Positions 1 to 12,800 of a DNA stretch of 64,000 bases are shown piece by piece (within the stretch, counting starts at the first letter, position 1; each line of letters begins with the position of its first letter). The notes under the pieces are model-generated. The model did not search any database. It worked only from the letters and a program-made list of their open reading frames with translations, and was not told the origin of the DNA. The DNA is from Bedellia somnulentella (taxonomy: Eukaryota > Arthropoda > Insecta > Lepidoptera > Bedelliidae): contig OY755177.1 of the NCBI GenBank assembly GCA_963576735.1, positions 6,820,001 to 6,884,000 of the forward strand, given 5' to 3'. The translations under genes and the position numbers were made by a program.

Positions 1-1001
1 GTAGGCCTGAGATGGAATCATTTGCACGAAGATAAAGGTAAGACAAGATATACCAGTACTTACTACAAAAATCACATATTTTTAAGCAAAAAGAAAGTCT
101 GTAGCTTCATCTCTCGAATGTTAAAATACATTTATTTAATATACTATGTCTATTCATAAGTACAATACTTGATTTCGGCTTCAATATTTTCATTTGGATT
201 AATAGTTTGGCCACAAATAAAAACTTTACAAAAAACGAATTTCGGTGTTTTTTTTTCAATTTTCAAGTTTGATGCGACACCTCAAGATGTAAAGGTAGGA
301 ACTTGAAATTTTATTTTTAAAACTCTTAGAATGTCGATCAATCATTGGTGATACAGGAATAACAAACTTTAAAAAAATATTTTTTCGCTCCACCCTATTA
401 TATATATCCCTTTATTGATTTTCTAAATATTTGTATTATTGCATTTTGTTGAGTTAATTAAAATTCAATGTCGCACAATAGACTGAGCAATAATATGAAC
501 TTTACTGCATTATTCTTGCATTTCATTGAAGGATTAAAAAATACTTTTCGGCATCGTAATATTTAGCAAAGAATCATAATTAGCATCTTTCTCGCCGCAC
601 AAATTTCGTTATTTCAATGCTCTAATACAGCTTAGTTAAAAAAAAACTCCATGTGGTATATCTGTTTCAACAAGTGGTATAGATCATGTCAAAATTATAT
701 AACTTTTCACAATTAAACGACTGGCATCAAGGAGGCTTATGTTTATTTTACGTCATGCTAAGTATTAATATTTGCTTATTTTATCCGTGGCACCACCGTT
801 TCAATGCTCAACATTTTCGCTGATTCCTCTAATAGGTTTACCTTTAAATATTGAACCAAAGAATGAATTTATATTCAAGAAAAAAATACTAAAAAACAAC
901 TGTGAGGCTTATTTACTCTTAACTTAGAATTTTTTATCGGTGCATAGTGAGCCATAGTTTATTGAATATAATTCCTTTTAGGGCATGATTTTAATACTTA
1001 C
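1..1001. other. AT-rich intron-like DNA, no gene seen
   Basis: No convincing coding exon or recognised repeat was seen here. It lies downstream of the second carbonic anhydrase exon on the minus strand, so it is probably the next intron of that gene. Confidence 0.4.
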
Positions 1002-1362
1002 CTGTGTATCCTGTGTTAGTCATTTTTACTTTGTGAGGAAAAACATCAAAGTTATACCATTTTAGTTCAGGGACGTGATATTTTAAGGAGCCAGTGATTG
1101 AGACATTAATAGGAGTGGGAAGAAGTCCATCAGTTTCTTTCCATGTATACAACCACTCTAAAGATCCGAACGGAGGACCAACTTCCACTGGCTCCTCGTC
1201 TTCCTCATCTTCGACTGAGAAATTAAATTGTCTTATAAATATCAGAATTTATTAGAACGGTTTATTTTGAATACACAAGTTATGCATTTTAACAATTAAT
1301 GCTACAATATTCAATTTAATTAACTACTAACCTGGTATAACTTTGATGTGCATTTTCGCCAT
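1002..1362 (-). CDS. Carbonic anhydrase-like gene 2, first two coding exons (partial)
   Basis: Two minus-strand exons, 1332..1362 and 1002..1214, are joined by a 117-bp intron. Exon 1 starts at ATG 1362 (MAKMHIKVIP) and ends in phase 1 at a GTTAGT donor. Exon 2 follows a TTTCTCAG acceptor, completes that codon and ends in phase 1 at GTAAGT. It encodes an acidic stretch (EDEEDEEP), then LPTPINVS, LKWYNFDVFP and NTGYT. These align with the beta strands around QSPIxI and NxGH of alpha carbonic anhydrases. QSPI reads PTPI, and the proton-shuttle His position reads Tyr. The zinc-ligand exons must lie left of the window, so activity cannot be judged. No signal peptide is visible, which suggests a cytosolic enzyme or a catalytically inactive related protein. 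Exon 2 has the same splice phases as exon 2 of gene 1, supporting tandem paralogy. Confidence 0.7.
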
Positions 1363-1614
1363 TGTAATTGAACTTTAAATTTGGATACTGAGCCAACCAG
1401 GAAATTTCAACCCTTTTTAAATTTTATAAGAATTACATGATTAAATCAGCTTTGTGATTTTATTTATATTCATCATTGTTGTACGCTTGTGTCAATGTGT
1501 CAGTACTGTCATGTCAAGTAGTATTGGTTCGTATTTATTTGTTATAGTCCACCTTCACTTCAGCCATTTTCCCAGACGGAAACCCATTTTTCGACCGACT
1601 TCAAAACAGAAGGT

Positions 1615-2509
1615 ACAGATCCACAATCTTTTCTTGGCCGGTAAGGGCGTCGCTGTCATCGATATTAGTATTGCCAGTGAATAAAAATTAACAATTATAA
1701 GGGAAATAATTGTACATCATACAGGCTAATTTATTTATGTATTAAAATGTCTTAATAAAACAATGTATATAATATTCATTTAATTGATAACTAGTTGCTG
1801 TGTAGCGTCTCGGCTTAGAATAGCACTACCCCATTTCTGCCGGTGGGTGTACATAAGAGGTGACTAACGGTATTGGGGCCTTTCAGAGATTTTTGGGTGA
1901 TGCGGTTGGAGACCCATCACTAATAATATTTATTTTACCATCTTTACCCCACTCAACTTTCCAAAAGTGGCTGAGGAGTTTCTTGTTCCTTAGCTCTGGC
2001 TACCCCTTCTAGGGATTTACAGCCGTGAGTATATGTATGTATGTATGTATGTTATAACTATTATTGTAAGTTAAGTTCGTTTTAATGTAAGCAATTGTAT
2101 TTGTTTATTTTTGCCCTTGTCTGGTATATCTACCCGAAAGACTGTGTATCCTAAATGCTAATCTTACCTCCCAAATGTTGTCTGGTAGAGATCGCTTTTA
2201 GCAATAACACTGCCAATTGTACTTCTCTGCAAACTGTTTAATTATTTTATACTCAAGAATTTGCTATTTGTGACACTCAGAGTTAATAAGTGGGTAACTA
2301 CTTAAAATCATTTTTTTAATCCTGCAAATCAGTGGCTTACCTTGTCGTATATTGCCTTTTACATTTCATATTCACACATAGATCCCCTAAAAAGGTAGCA
2401 CAGAAAAAATAATTCTAAACATCAGATATCGTTTGGGTCATTCATTTTGGTGGGTCAGTGAATTTATGGGCACTTTTTTATTGCTGTTAACAGCCTTGTA
2501 ACATATAAC
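1615..2509 (+). repeat. Compound repeat C, copy 1
   Basis: It begins ACAGATCCACAATC and runs to the hAT insertion at 2510. The same sequence, about 95% alike by eye, recurs at 60438..61321 with a family B element at the same internal position. A third, partial copy without B lies at 62147..62725. Confidence 0.8.
1796..2051 (+). repeat. Family B retroposon, copy 1
   Basis: It starts GCTGTGTAGCG, carries the family core (AAGAGGTGACTAACGG, GATGCGGTTGGAGACCC) and ends in (TATG)n. Flanking ATAACTA is repeated on both sides. Confidence 0.8.
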
Positions 2510-2705
2510 CAGTGGTCGGAGTAGGTATATTGATTTTAGATACTTGCGTCATGATATCATAACATGGACATGCATTTCTTCCGGGATGTACCGGAGTTTC
2601 CAAAAATTTGGTAAATCGAGTAATAAAATAAAAAACCGTATGTAAGCAAACAAAATTGTTTATTGTTAATACAAATAATCATTATTACAGTTTTATTAAA
2701 AAATA

Positions 2706-4556
2706 TTATTTTTTATCCTCATTGGTTACAAGTTCTACATTTTGTTTTTCTGTCTCTATACAATTAAAATAAATAACTATATTTTTTTCAATATTTTCGA
2801 ATTTTAAGCTATTTCTTTTAACATCTAAAATCCATTTGTTAGTGGAAAATGATCGTTCAACATCTGTAGATGTCAATGGAGCGAATTTGAAATAAAGTTT
2901 CTAAATATTTGCTACGCTTTTTTCAATACTCTCGCTGTATTATCTGATTGTATTTAAATCTGGGTTTCGTTCCATAAGTGATTCTATTTTATTTTTTATA
3001 TTCTTATTATTGCACTCGTTAAGCGTTGCCCTTACTTGATCAAATACTAAAAGTGAATCAGCTAGAGATAAATTTTGTTTTTGTAACTCTTTTAGGGCTA
3101 GTAGTATAAAATAGAGTAATTTTCTTCAATATGTTTTAAATCGCAACCGTGATAGCCCAGTGGGTAGAACACTCGGTTAACGTGCAAACGACTAGTGTTC
3201 AAATCCTGGGTCGGGCCTACACCAATTTGTCTTTTCTAAAGACGTATGTGTGGTTAATTTATCATGGTTGTTAACGGTGAGGGAAAACATCGTGAGGAAA
3301 CCCACATGGCTGAGTTGTACTTAGTCATGTGACAGTGTATTCGTACAAAACGGCGATAGGCTTGCCCCCTATCACGTGAGTACACTGTCCATGCAAAACG
3401 TGGGTACTCTGAACACCAGGTGACAAAGTCACGTGATGTTCAGAAGTATTAGTACCTCTGCCAACCCCTTCGGGGATATTCGGCGTGAACGTTTATGCTT
3501 TATGCTTATGTTTTAAATCATTTTCTAAATTTTCTTTTTCCAAAATGGTTTTTGCGTTTCAAATGGCTATAGCATCAGAACTGCTCAAGCAGGATAAAAC
3601 TTTTTTTTATTTTATCTAAATGTTGATGGTAGTAAGATGCTGCCTGTAACCAAGTACCCCATCTGGTAATGACTGGTTGCGGAGGCAACGGTAAGTCAGG
3701 ATATTTTTCTTTTAAAATGTTTACCCTACTAGGAGCCTTTAAAAATACTTTTTTTAACATTTGATATAAGAATATCAACATCGTTGTATTCTGACCTTAC
3801 CTGCTCACTTACACGATGAAGAGCGTGCGCCAAACATGTCACATGCTTCATTTCAGGTAAGTAATGTTTTAAATTTCGCCCTGCAGATAGCATGTACGCT
3901 ACACTGTCAGCGCAAAGCATTAAAATATTGTCAACTTTCGCTTCAAAAGTGTTTTACCATAAATTTTCTAGACATTGCAGTACAAATTGTGTTATTGTTG
4001 TTCCATTTACTGCTGTTAGCATTTTACAAGCAATCAAATAAGGCCGGCCTGCACTATTACTAGGATGCAATGGTTTTATTAGGAAATTGACTATGTATCG
4101 ACCAAAAATGTCTGTTGTCTCATTCAGCGATATCCATAGTTTCTCATTTTTATTAATTTCATAAATCGAATTGATTTTATTCCTATAAAACTTCTCCAAA
4201 TAAACTTTTCGTAACTGTGATTCGTCAACCACTTTACGATTGGTACAAACGCAACAACAAGTACTGCACATATATTTCTGAAAAAACTCTTAGAACGCTG
4301 GATTTTTCATTTGCGACCAAGGAATATTGCATAGAATCAGGAACCTAATGAGGTCGAAGTCAAATTCCTCTTGCGGTCTCTTAAATTTTCCTTGATGTAC
4401 AGCGCCTTCAATGTGTTTGGTAATGTTGCCTCTATTCACAGCTTTCAAATGACTTTCACACTTTGAACAGTATATAATGCCACTAGCGTTATCGTAAAGT
4501 AGCTCAGGATAGTGCAATAACCTCTTTTGCACTGTTTCAGCCTTGACCTTTGCCAT
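2706..4556 (-). pseudogene. hAT transposase remnant
   Basis: The reading starts at ATG 4556 with a CxxC...HxxxxxH region like a BED-type zinc finger (residues about 28-56). It continues in broken frames with a catalytic-core-like LNETTD, then VTCLAHALHRV and a VFLKAPSR...PVITRWGTWL block. The C-terminal dimerisation signature follows at about 2750..2870: APLTSTDVERSF and KFENIEKNIVIYFN, ending at TAA 2706..2708. This order is that of hAT transposases with a DUF659-like core. A family A SINE splits it at 3143..3506, and several in-frame stops and frame changes show it is dead. Without the SINE the length would be near 490 residues, usual for the superfamily. Confidence 0.8.
3143..3506 (+). repeat. 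Family A SINE inside hAT transposase
   Basis: It has a tRNA-like head with box A (TGATAGCCCAGTGGG) and box B (GTTCAAATCC), then the family body ending CGGGGATATTCGGCGTGAAC and a TTTATGCT tail. A perfect 13-bp target duplication, TATGTTTTAAATC, lies at 3130..3142 and 3507..3519. Confidence 0.9.
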
Positions 4557-5406
4557 ATTTATTTATATCTCACCTAAAACAATGATTTAATTTTACTATA
4601 TATACATACACAACTGTAAAGTCGATAATGAATTTCTGTTTCATATAAAGTGTTTTTTTAATTGAAGCGGTGATAGCCCTGCGGTGTGCGTACCGGACTC
4701 TCATGCGCTGTGATGATTGCTATTAAGTGATTTTTTTAACTCAAAGTTCTAAAACCTACTTAAATAGTGAAAATAATTAAATCTTACCCGTACAAAAACA
4801 ACTTCAAATGGGCCCAATCCAAGAGTAATAAATCGATGTCCGTAGTTATAAGTCCAATTCGTCGTTTTAAGTAGATTTCAGAAGACAGTAAACAAGCCAG
4901 GGTCAATACAAGATATTCACAACACATAAAATAAGCGCACTCCACGAACCGAAATAAGTGAGTGAGCCACTTGGTCTGGATGTCGGTGCGAGCGCATTGT
5001 TTTCGAACAAACAGTCAATGAGTCATCCTGGATACTTGATTCCAATTGGTCAGATGCGTTGAGCATAGAGATAAGAGGACAAAAGACCCTGTTTGCCGGA
5101 TGTCGTGTGTTGAAATGAATATTATTATTATATCATTTTATACATGCTTAGGCTTTTACTCCAACACTTTTACTACAACATGGTTCTTACACACCAGTCA
5201 TTTTTTACTATAAAATTCTGGTCATCTACGCCACTAGCAGCATAGCGTTGAAAGTATTGATATATTTTTAACTAGTTTCATGTAATAATTTCGATGTTTC
5301 GGTATTTTTATCATAATAATCCGGAAACTCGGAGGCGTATCCATCCATATTAACATATACGTTTGATGTCATTGACCTTAATTTAATATACCTACTCCGA
5401 CCACTG

Positions 5407-5483
5407 GATATAACATAACATAACATGAACGTTCACGCTGAATACCCCCGAAAAGGTTTGGCAGAGGTACTAATGGAGTCATA
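5407..5483 (-). repeat. Family A SINE 3' fragment beside the hAT right end
   Basis: ATAACATAAC tail and GTTCACGCTGAATACCCCCG follow the hAT target duplication. The same junction, without hAT, is present at 61322, so this is the right-hand remainder of compound repeat C copy 1. Confidence 0.75.
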
Positions 5484-5869
5484 TTGATGTTTATCAAAAT
5501 GTTTTTCACACACTCGTTTCCTTAGTAATTGCTCTTCCGAGAGTCCATTTTTTGTTGTTTTTTCTCTTTACGAACACCTTACGAAGCAACAGATTAATCA
5601 GTAAATTTAAAATGTTGACGTTCAAAAAATGAGAATTATTAATTTAATTTTGAAAAACTTAACAAACGAAGTAAAGTAAACAAAAACAAAACTATGAAGA
5701 AAACAATATGACGGCGGGCAACATGGCTGCGAAATTTTAAGCGATTGCAGCTCCGAAACGGAACACATAGAAATCACAGTGTCATAGCCCTGGGTTTATC
5801 TAAAAAGTGTAATCATTCTTTAAGGAAAGACGTACAATAGGGTCAGGAGACATTATTTGTCGAAGCTAT

Positions 5870-6055
5870 TCAAGTTTGGTTCAGGAAGGCAACTTTTGGA
5901 TTAGGGTAAATGGAGAAATCTTGGACTGGTTTGGTATCTCCATATTTGTTACACGAGGTTCTGTAGCTTTTCTCTAAGTCTTCAATTTCTTCATGTATAA
6001 AATCTCCATTCAATATCAATTTAAATATTTTTGTGAGATGGTGGTGGCTCCTCTT
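5870..6055 (-). CDS. Carbonic anhydrase gene 1, tentative last exon
   Basis: A 61-codon reading ending at TGA 5870..5872 keeps phase 0 after SEQ. It contains LTKIFKLIL, then [12 protein letters not shown] and PKVAF, resembling the FRxL...RPxQxL...V end of the family. The acceptor (TTTCAAG) is poor, so this is a weak call. Confidence 0.35.
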   Translation of the reverse strand, partial: KRSHHHLTKIFKLILNGDFIHEEIEDLEKSYRTSCNKYGDTKPVQDFSIYPNPKVAFLNQT

Positions 6056-6831
6056 CTTGAAACTGATATCAAACTATTCAAAATCAGCACAACGATATCC
6101 AATTTTAATACGATTGCTATACGATGATTGTTTTATAAAATACACTGATAGTTCAAGTCAATTTGTAGTTTCACTGTAAAATCTCATTTTTTTAACTAAT
6201 AATAATTAGCCACCGTGATAGCTCAGTGGTTAGAACACCGTTTATCGTGCGAGCGCTGAGGGTTCAAATCTCGGGTCGGGCCTACACCAAATTTTCTTTT
6301 CTAAAGACATATGCGTAGTTAATTTATCATGGTCGTTAACGGTGGAGGAAAACATTGTGAGGAAACCCGTGGCTGAGTTGTGCTTAGTCGTGTAACCCCG
6401 TATTCGTAGAAAATGGCGATAGGCCTGCCCCCTATCACATGAGTACACTGTTTAAGCAAAACATGATGTCACGTGATGTTCAGAAGTATTAGTACCTCTG
6501 CCAACCCCTTCGGGGATATGCGGCGTGAACAGTTGAGTTTGAGTATTTTTTAAAGACAAAAACTCCGCTTACTGGCGTTTTTATTTCAGCTTTATTGTGG
6601 TTAATGGAAGAACGTTAACACAATGTCTTTATTTTGGGAAATATAACTAAGTAGTGGTCCGCCCCCGCTTCGCACGGATGGTGTTTAATATTTTTTACAG
6701 CTTACCTCCAACGATATTTAGCGTGATGATGTATCCTACATACTTTTCCTGGTTCCAAGCTACCTCTCCAACAATTTTCAGCCAGATCGGTTCATCCGTT
6801 CTCGAGGTGTAAATAGTGTTACTAACACCAC

Positions 6832-6880
<49 letters not shown>

Positions 6881-9800
6881 AAAGTAAATATCAATTCTTC
6901 ATCATCTTCACCAGATTTCGCTACAGGTCGGTACAAATAATTTTTATTTCCGTAATTTTTACGGATCAAATTCAGTACTCAGCATAACTCAATAGAAAAA
7001 ACTCAGATCTAATTCTCTACCAAAGACATAAGTCTCCCAGATAGTTGATCCCGCTGAGTGTAGACGCATCTATAATAATATTTTAGACATATAATACTTA
7101 TAATCCCGGAGCAATCAAAGCTAATCATATTTCTTATAAAAATACATGCGTGATATTTTTTTACATACAAACATTTTCTTATTAGAACTATCTGCGAAAA
7201 TCATATTCAGGAAATCTTGTCAGAAGCTAGGAAATGAAATTCATTTCATCTTCGACAAATCGCTATCTATAAAAATGTAGCACGGAAACGAACTCAATGA
7301 ACATTTTCAGTTTAGTAACAGTCGAACTTCGACAGTCGAGTCTTTGACAAAGAATGAAGTACCGCAGTATTATATGGAATTTCCTTAAGCAAAAAGGAGG
7401 TTTATGTGTTTGACCGGTAGTTAATCTATAATATAATATAATTATGTGAATGCCTCTGTGATCTCGCGGTTCAGCGCTTGGTTTCAAGTACGGAGGTCGA
7501 CGGGTTTGATCCCCGGGGGTCGGTAACCTTACAAATATAATTTGTAAGATATAGCCCAGTCTTGTAGGATATTGCAGGCTTGAATCACCTGATTATACGA
7601 AAATTAAGATGATTCCGTGCTTCGGAGGGAACGTTAAGCCGTCGGTCCCGGCTACTGTTACGGTAGTAGTCGTTAGTCTGCCAACCTGCAATTGGCCAGC
7701 GTGCTTGATTAAGGCCAAATCGCCGTATATAGGGTAGGCTCGAGCCCCTTGGTGGGGACATATATGGGCTATGAGAATGAATATATCACATAACTATGGT
7801 TGTTCATCTGCTCCACCGTGCTTTGTCGTGTAGTGCCAGCTTCGAATGTCACTACTCCTTTCTACCCACGGGTGTCGTTAGAGGCGACTATGGGTATGGG
7901 GCTTTAAGTGGTTTTTGGGTGATGCGGTTGGAGACCCATCACCAACAATACTTTATTTCTACTATCTTGTCCCCTATCAACTTCTAAATATGGCTGAGGA
8001 GCTTCTAGCCCTAAAGCTCTGGCTATCCCTTTTTGGGATTTATGGCCGTTAGTATATGTATGTATATTGTTATCTGCTCCACTATAACTTCTTTTCTGCT
8101 TATCACAATGACGAGTATACAAATGAGATATCATTAGAAGCGTCTTCACTACGCAATGCTTAAGGATACCTTCCATTCTATCCAAGGTTTTTCAAAGAAT
8201 ATCCTTCTGAAACATTTTTTTGCGGACCAAAAACTCTTATGTTATCCAGGAAACGTTACCGATTCTGGTATTTTACATTCATGATTTCCATCCCAAATGA
8301 AAATTGCCCTTGGGATCATGTTAATTGAGTTTGTTATAATGTAACTTGGATTCTCTACTGAAGCAAAACTTATGGAACTTAAAACACAAAAATCACAAAC
8401 GCTGAAGTTACAAAATTGATTCAGTCGTTACGTTATTTTGCTTTAGTCACTGTCTGCATCTGAAATAGCCAGATCTTCGGAATAAGAAATTCCTGAGCCA
8501 CTTTTGGAAGTTGAGTAGGGAAAAGATTTAAATAAAAAGGTGGTTGTGAGGAGTCTCCAAACGCATCGCCCAGCAATCACTTAAAAAGCTCCAATACCCT
8601 TAGTCGCCTCTTACAAACACCCACGGGTAGAAATGAGGTAGTGCTATTCTTAGCCGGCACTACCACAGCACATACATGCATTCATACCAGTCAAACTGAA
8701 ACTACTCCTTTCGCTTGCGGGTCTGCAGAAAACTACTTTGAATGTCCACTTTTACCCGATCAGAAATATTTCTGTAGTTAGATATGTAAGTAAGAATAAA
8801 ACAGATACAATTTTCATAATTTAGATTTAATTTGTTGCACATAAATGACCGAATGTCCGGGTGGGTGACGTTGCGTCGGTCTCACATTTCTTTCTATCAG
8901 CTCACTGTCCGCTCTCTCCAACTTCCTCAGTAATTCAAGCTGAAAGCACAAGCAAGTACTATTATTGTAACACTAAATTGACCATTGACGGGAAAAAATT
9001 ATGTTTCAAAAGTTTAGTGGTTGGAAAGTAAGCTAATAATGTGCGTATGTGAGTGTAAAGATATGTTAAATGAATCTGAAATCTCTTTCTACTGTGGCTG
9101 TTTATCCTTTTTTTGTGATTTGAATGTAATGATATAAGAAAAATGCAAATGACTTGCGTCATATTGCTGAAATAATAAAATACTGACCTGCTCGCTTCCA
9201 ATCTGGATTGTTTTTTCATATATAATCCAAGTGACACATTCTGTGAAAGGTGGAGTTGTCAGCGAACCCTTGTATGTCACGTAGTTACCTTCTAGAATAT
9301 CGTCGCGTTTCATCCATGACAGAGAATCTATAAAAAAACATTTTATTTATTTAAAAATTGTTGATACAAAACAATGTAGTTTATAGATTGATAATCACCA
9401 AAAATTATCGAGGGATCATATTACTTTATAATTTGCAAGGGATTACTTTAAATGACAGTAAAATCAACTGATTAACTTGTCTTTTGAATAACTGCGTCTG
9501 AATTGCATATATATAACAACAAATGTGCGTCGAGCAATAGTAAAAAAGAAGATACGTCATTTAGAACCAATATAAGTTCATTTTAACAGATTTGTATGTA
9601 GAATAGATGCTAAAAACTTACCAGCTGTAATTCCTATGATTCCATCCTTTTGTCTTATCGCTTCTAATCCTTGCACAAGTTTGTCGAAAGAAGGGTTTGG
9701 GGCTGGTATAGTCTCCAACAAGAAACCCACTACCGCTAAGCCGTCCGGATGGCCTACTGCCTCTTCCATGGATCCATATTTTGCGTTATAATGTACAAAA

Positions 9801-12800
9801 TGGCCCTCTGCTGCATACCTTGAAAAAACAATAAAAGAAATATTAAAGCAAAAATAGTGTATCTAACATTTGATGATACATATTATACATATATTTTTCA
9901 AACTATATGTGCGTTTAAAAAGTGCAATAGTTTATTTATTATTATCCTAAATGTTATGTAATCTCTTTTAACTTCTCTTATGTTTTTGTAAAAAAGTGAT
10001 AGAAAGACGACTACAAGAGATACATATAAACACATTTTTTTGCTGCAACTCGCTTAATAATATAATCAAATAATTGTGTTTTGGACTTATGTGCTTCATG
10101 TCTTCCATTCGATAAATGCCTCCTGTATAGGTATGAATTATTACTGACCCTGTGTTATGTTTATGCAAACCTGCCATAGGCTTTTCGTAGGTTATTTGCT
10201 TTGGCTTCTACCTCTATACCTGTACCATTGTGTTGGTTTTAATTAATAATTGCTCTTAATATTAGGCACGAAAATCGAAAAAAATGAAACAATAAGTCGT
10301 AAACGGAACAAACTCGGAATCTTGAGAATTACATACTGGTCCCAGAACCGGCTACAGAAAGTTATATTTTGCGTAAAAGACAAACTGGAAAACTAAAAGA
10401 AAATGTTGTTGTGAAATAATAGATTTTCAAACAAGAAAACTTTGGAAGTTAAGAATTCCTGTTTAGTTGGGGTTTTTCTTTGATTTCACAGTCTTTCTGA
10501 GACTATATCCTAATATTTTATTTAATAAATCTTTCATTTTCCTTTTTCAAACACTACGCAAACCTTAAATTCAAAAACAATTAATGAATGAATTCATTGA
10601 TTAAATAAAATTGCACCGCAAAGTAAAGCATTATTAGAAATCTAATACTTTACACTACATTATAATTCTCGTCGCGAGCAGCGTATAAGTAATTAATATT
10701 AGTGTGGTAAATTTTGAAAGTTGGCAAGTTTGTTAAGGATATTATGTTACTCTAATATAATTTAATAGGTACTTGGGTTCGCAAGGTTGTTTATGTTGGG
10801 CTCAGTTAGTCTGGTTCTAATTCTAATTCGGGCAGACGAAGGAAGTTTTCACTAAGGAATAAATTAATAATTTTATATTATGATTAGTAGATAATTTACA
10901 GCTATTTGAGATCAATTTTGAAAGTGTTGTATATTTACCACCATTAATAAAAATGCAAAAGAACTGAATTCATCTTAAAAAAACAGAATATGCACAGTAA
11001 CTCTATGAGAACAGGTTTACTATTTTAGCTTTGTAGTAAGGAAAAGTTCATGATATTCTCAAACAATATTTTCTTTCAAGTTTAGTATGGTTTGTTCCTC
11101 CTGGTTTAACCCAAGTCGGAGACAATATTGTGACAGAGAAAATTAAACGATGTATATCCTGTCGTTTCGCATTTTTTACTTGACCATGTATCACTTGCCA
11201 AGCAATATTGCTACGATAATTCACAGTGATAGCTATCGATTTATCTATTTAAGCTGTTAAGTAGGAGAAATAATGGTAAAGATCGCTTAAAACTATTATT
11301 TTACAATAATTTACCTACTCATCTTCCAAAGGTGGCTAAAGAATTTCTTATTGTGAAACTCTGTCTTTAACATTTTACATATACTACTAAACTTACACTG
11401 AACTTGAATACAATAAATATACTTAGTGTCGATCCCACAATACTAATATGTTTTTAAGTGCGGAACTCTTTGTACGCAAGTCTTCAACCACCTCGAACCT
11501 TACCAACCCCTTCGGGAAGAATTAGCTAAGCACTATTTTAAGGCAATACTATAAAAGCACAAATATACAAGGAATATAGACATATAAAAGAAAGTATCTC
11601 TCAAAGTTTATCTATTTATCTGCCAAATCCTCTTTTACCACATATCGAATTTAAAAACGATTTTATCAATGCGCGGATTGAATAACTTTTCGAGGAATAG
11701 ATTTGTGCGATTCATTCATTGCAAATGTTTTTTCCTCACCCGATTTCCTTGTTTATCATGCATGTTTGAAAAAGTAAGAAAATTAAAGATAGAAGTAAAT
11801 GTTATTTTTAGAAGCATAGTAGATTTCTTTATTTAAAATACTCGCTTGGTAGCTCAGTAAGAAAATCAACGTTTGAAATATTAAGAGATTCGGGTTCCCA
11901 ATTAGATGCACGTCTTTTTGTCCTTTCCAAAGTCGTATGTCTTATTAATCTTTTAAGGATTTAAACGTTGAAAGCAAATATTTAGCTGAAACCTACATGT
12001 ATTTACAAACACAACAATAATATACACTTGTCTTCTATTACACGAATAAGAATAGTTGTTTCTTAGCTTTGGTTGTTATTTATATGTGTATATTATAAAT
12101 GGTAAATAAAGATTATTATTATTATTATATTATTCAATACATCTTTCACATATCAAAAGTCATCAAATTGAACTTATATTGGTGCTAACTTGATCTGTGT
12201 AATATGTCAGTATATATTTATTTATGGGAGTATATGTATGTATTTATTGAAATAAAAACATGATTCTATATTATTATCAAGACTTTAAAAAGTGATTTCT
12301 ACCAACTAAAAACAAGATCGTTATTCTCATGCTTACTCACCCTCGTCCATCCAATACATGTTCACAGCCAGTGAAATCGTCAACCGACCAGTGGAAATGA
12401 AGTTGCTCGAAAATGTATTCTCCTATAAGAGGTCCGCCACTCAAACGGGGTTTGGCTCCATCGTCGAATGTGAAATACGCTGAAACGAGCAGGTGTATTT
12501 GAAATGTTTATATTATATGTGTTTGATATATTTGTATAATATGAATGCTATAAAATATTGAATTTGATAATAAAACGTATAGGACTAATAACATAAGTAA
12601 TAGTAGTTTTTTAATTATATCTGTATATTTATTTGTTTAGTGTGCGTATTTCTACATAAGAAGTGGAGTAAAACGGTCCTATCCATAATTAACAATTAAA
12701 ATTTATAGAATATAACATACATAACATAAACGTTCACACCGAATATCCCCGAAGGGGTTGGCAGAGGTACTAATACTTCTGAACATCACGTGACTTTGTC

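Larger units (their letters stand above)
2510..5406 (-). mobile_element. hAT-family DNA transposon, non-functional
   Basis: The ends are inverted repeats beginning CAGTGGTCGGAGTAGG, perfect over 22 bp (2510..2531 and 5385..5406). The 8-bp target duplication is CATATAAC on the left and GATATAAC on the right, one mismatch. The uninterrupted target is present in repeat C copy 2 near 61315..61330, which confirms the ends. A SINE lies inside the transposase at 3143..3506. Confidence 0.85.

Noticed and set aside
7263..7487. Last carbonic anhydrase exon from a minus-strand N-Y-R reading near 7418
   Set aside because: The frame has stops on both sides and lacks the following Pro-x-Gln.
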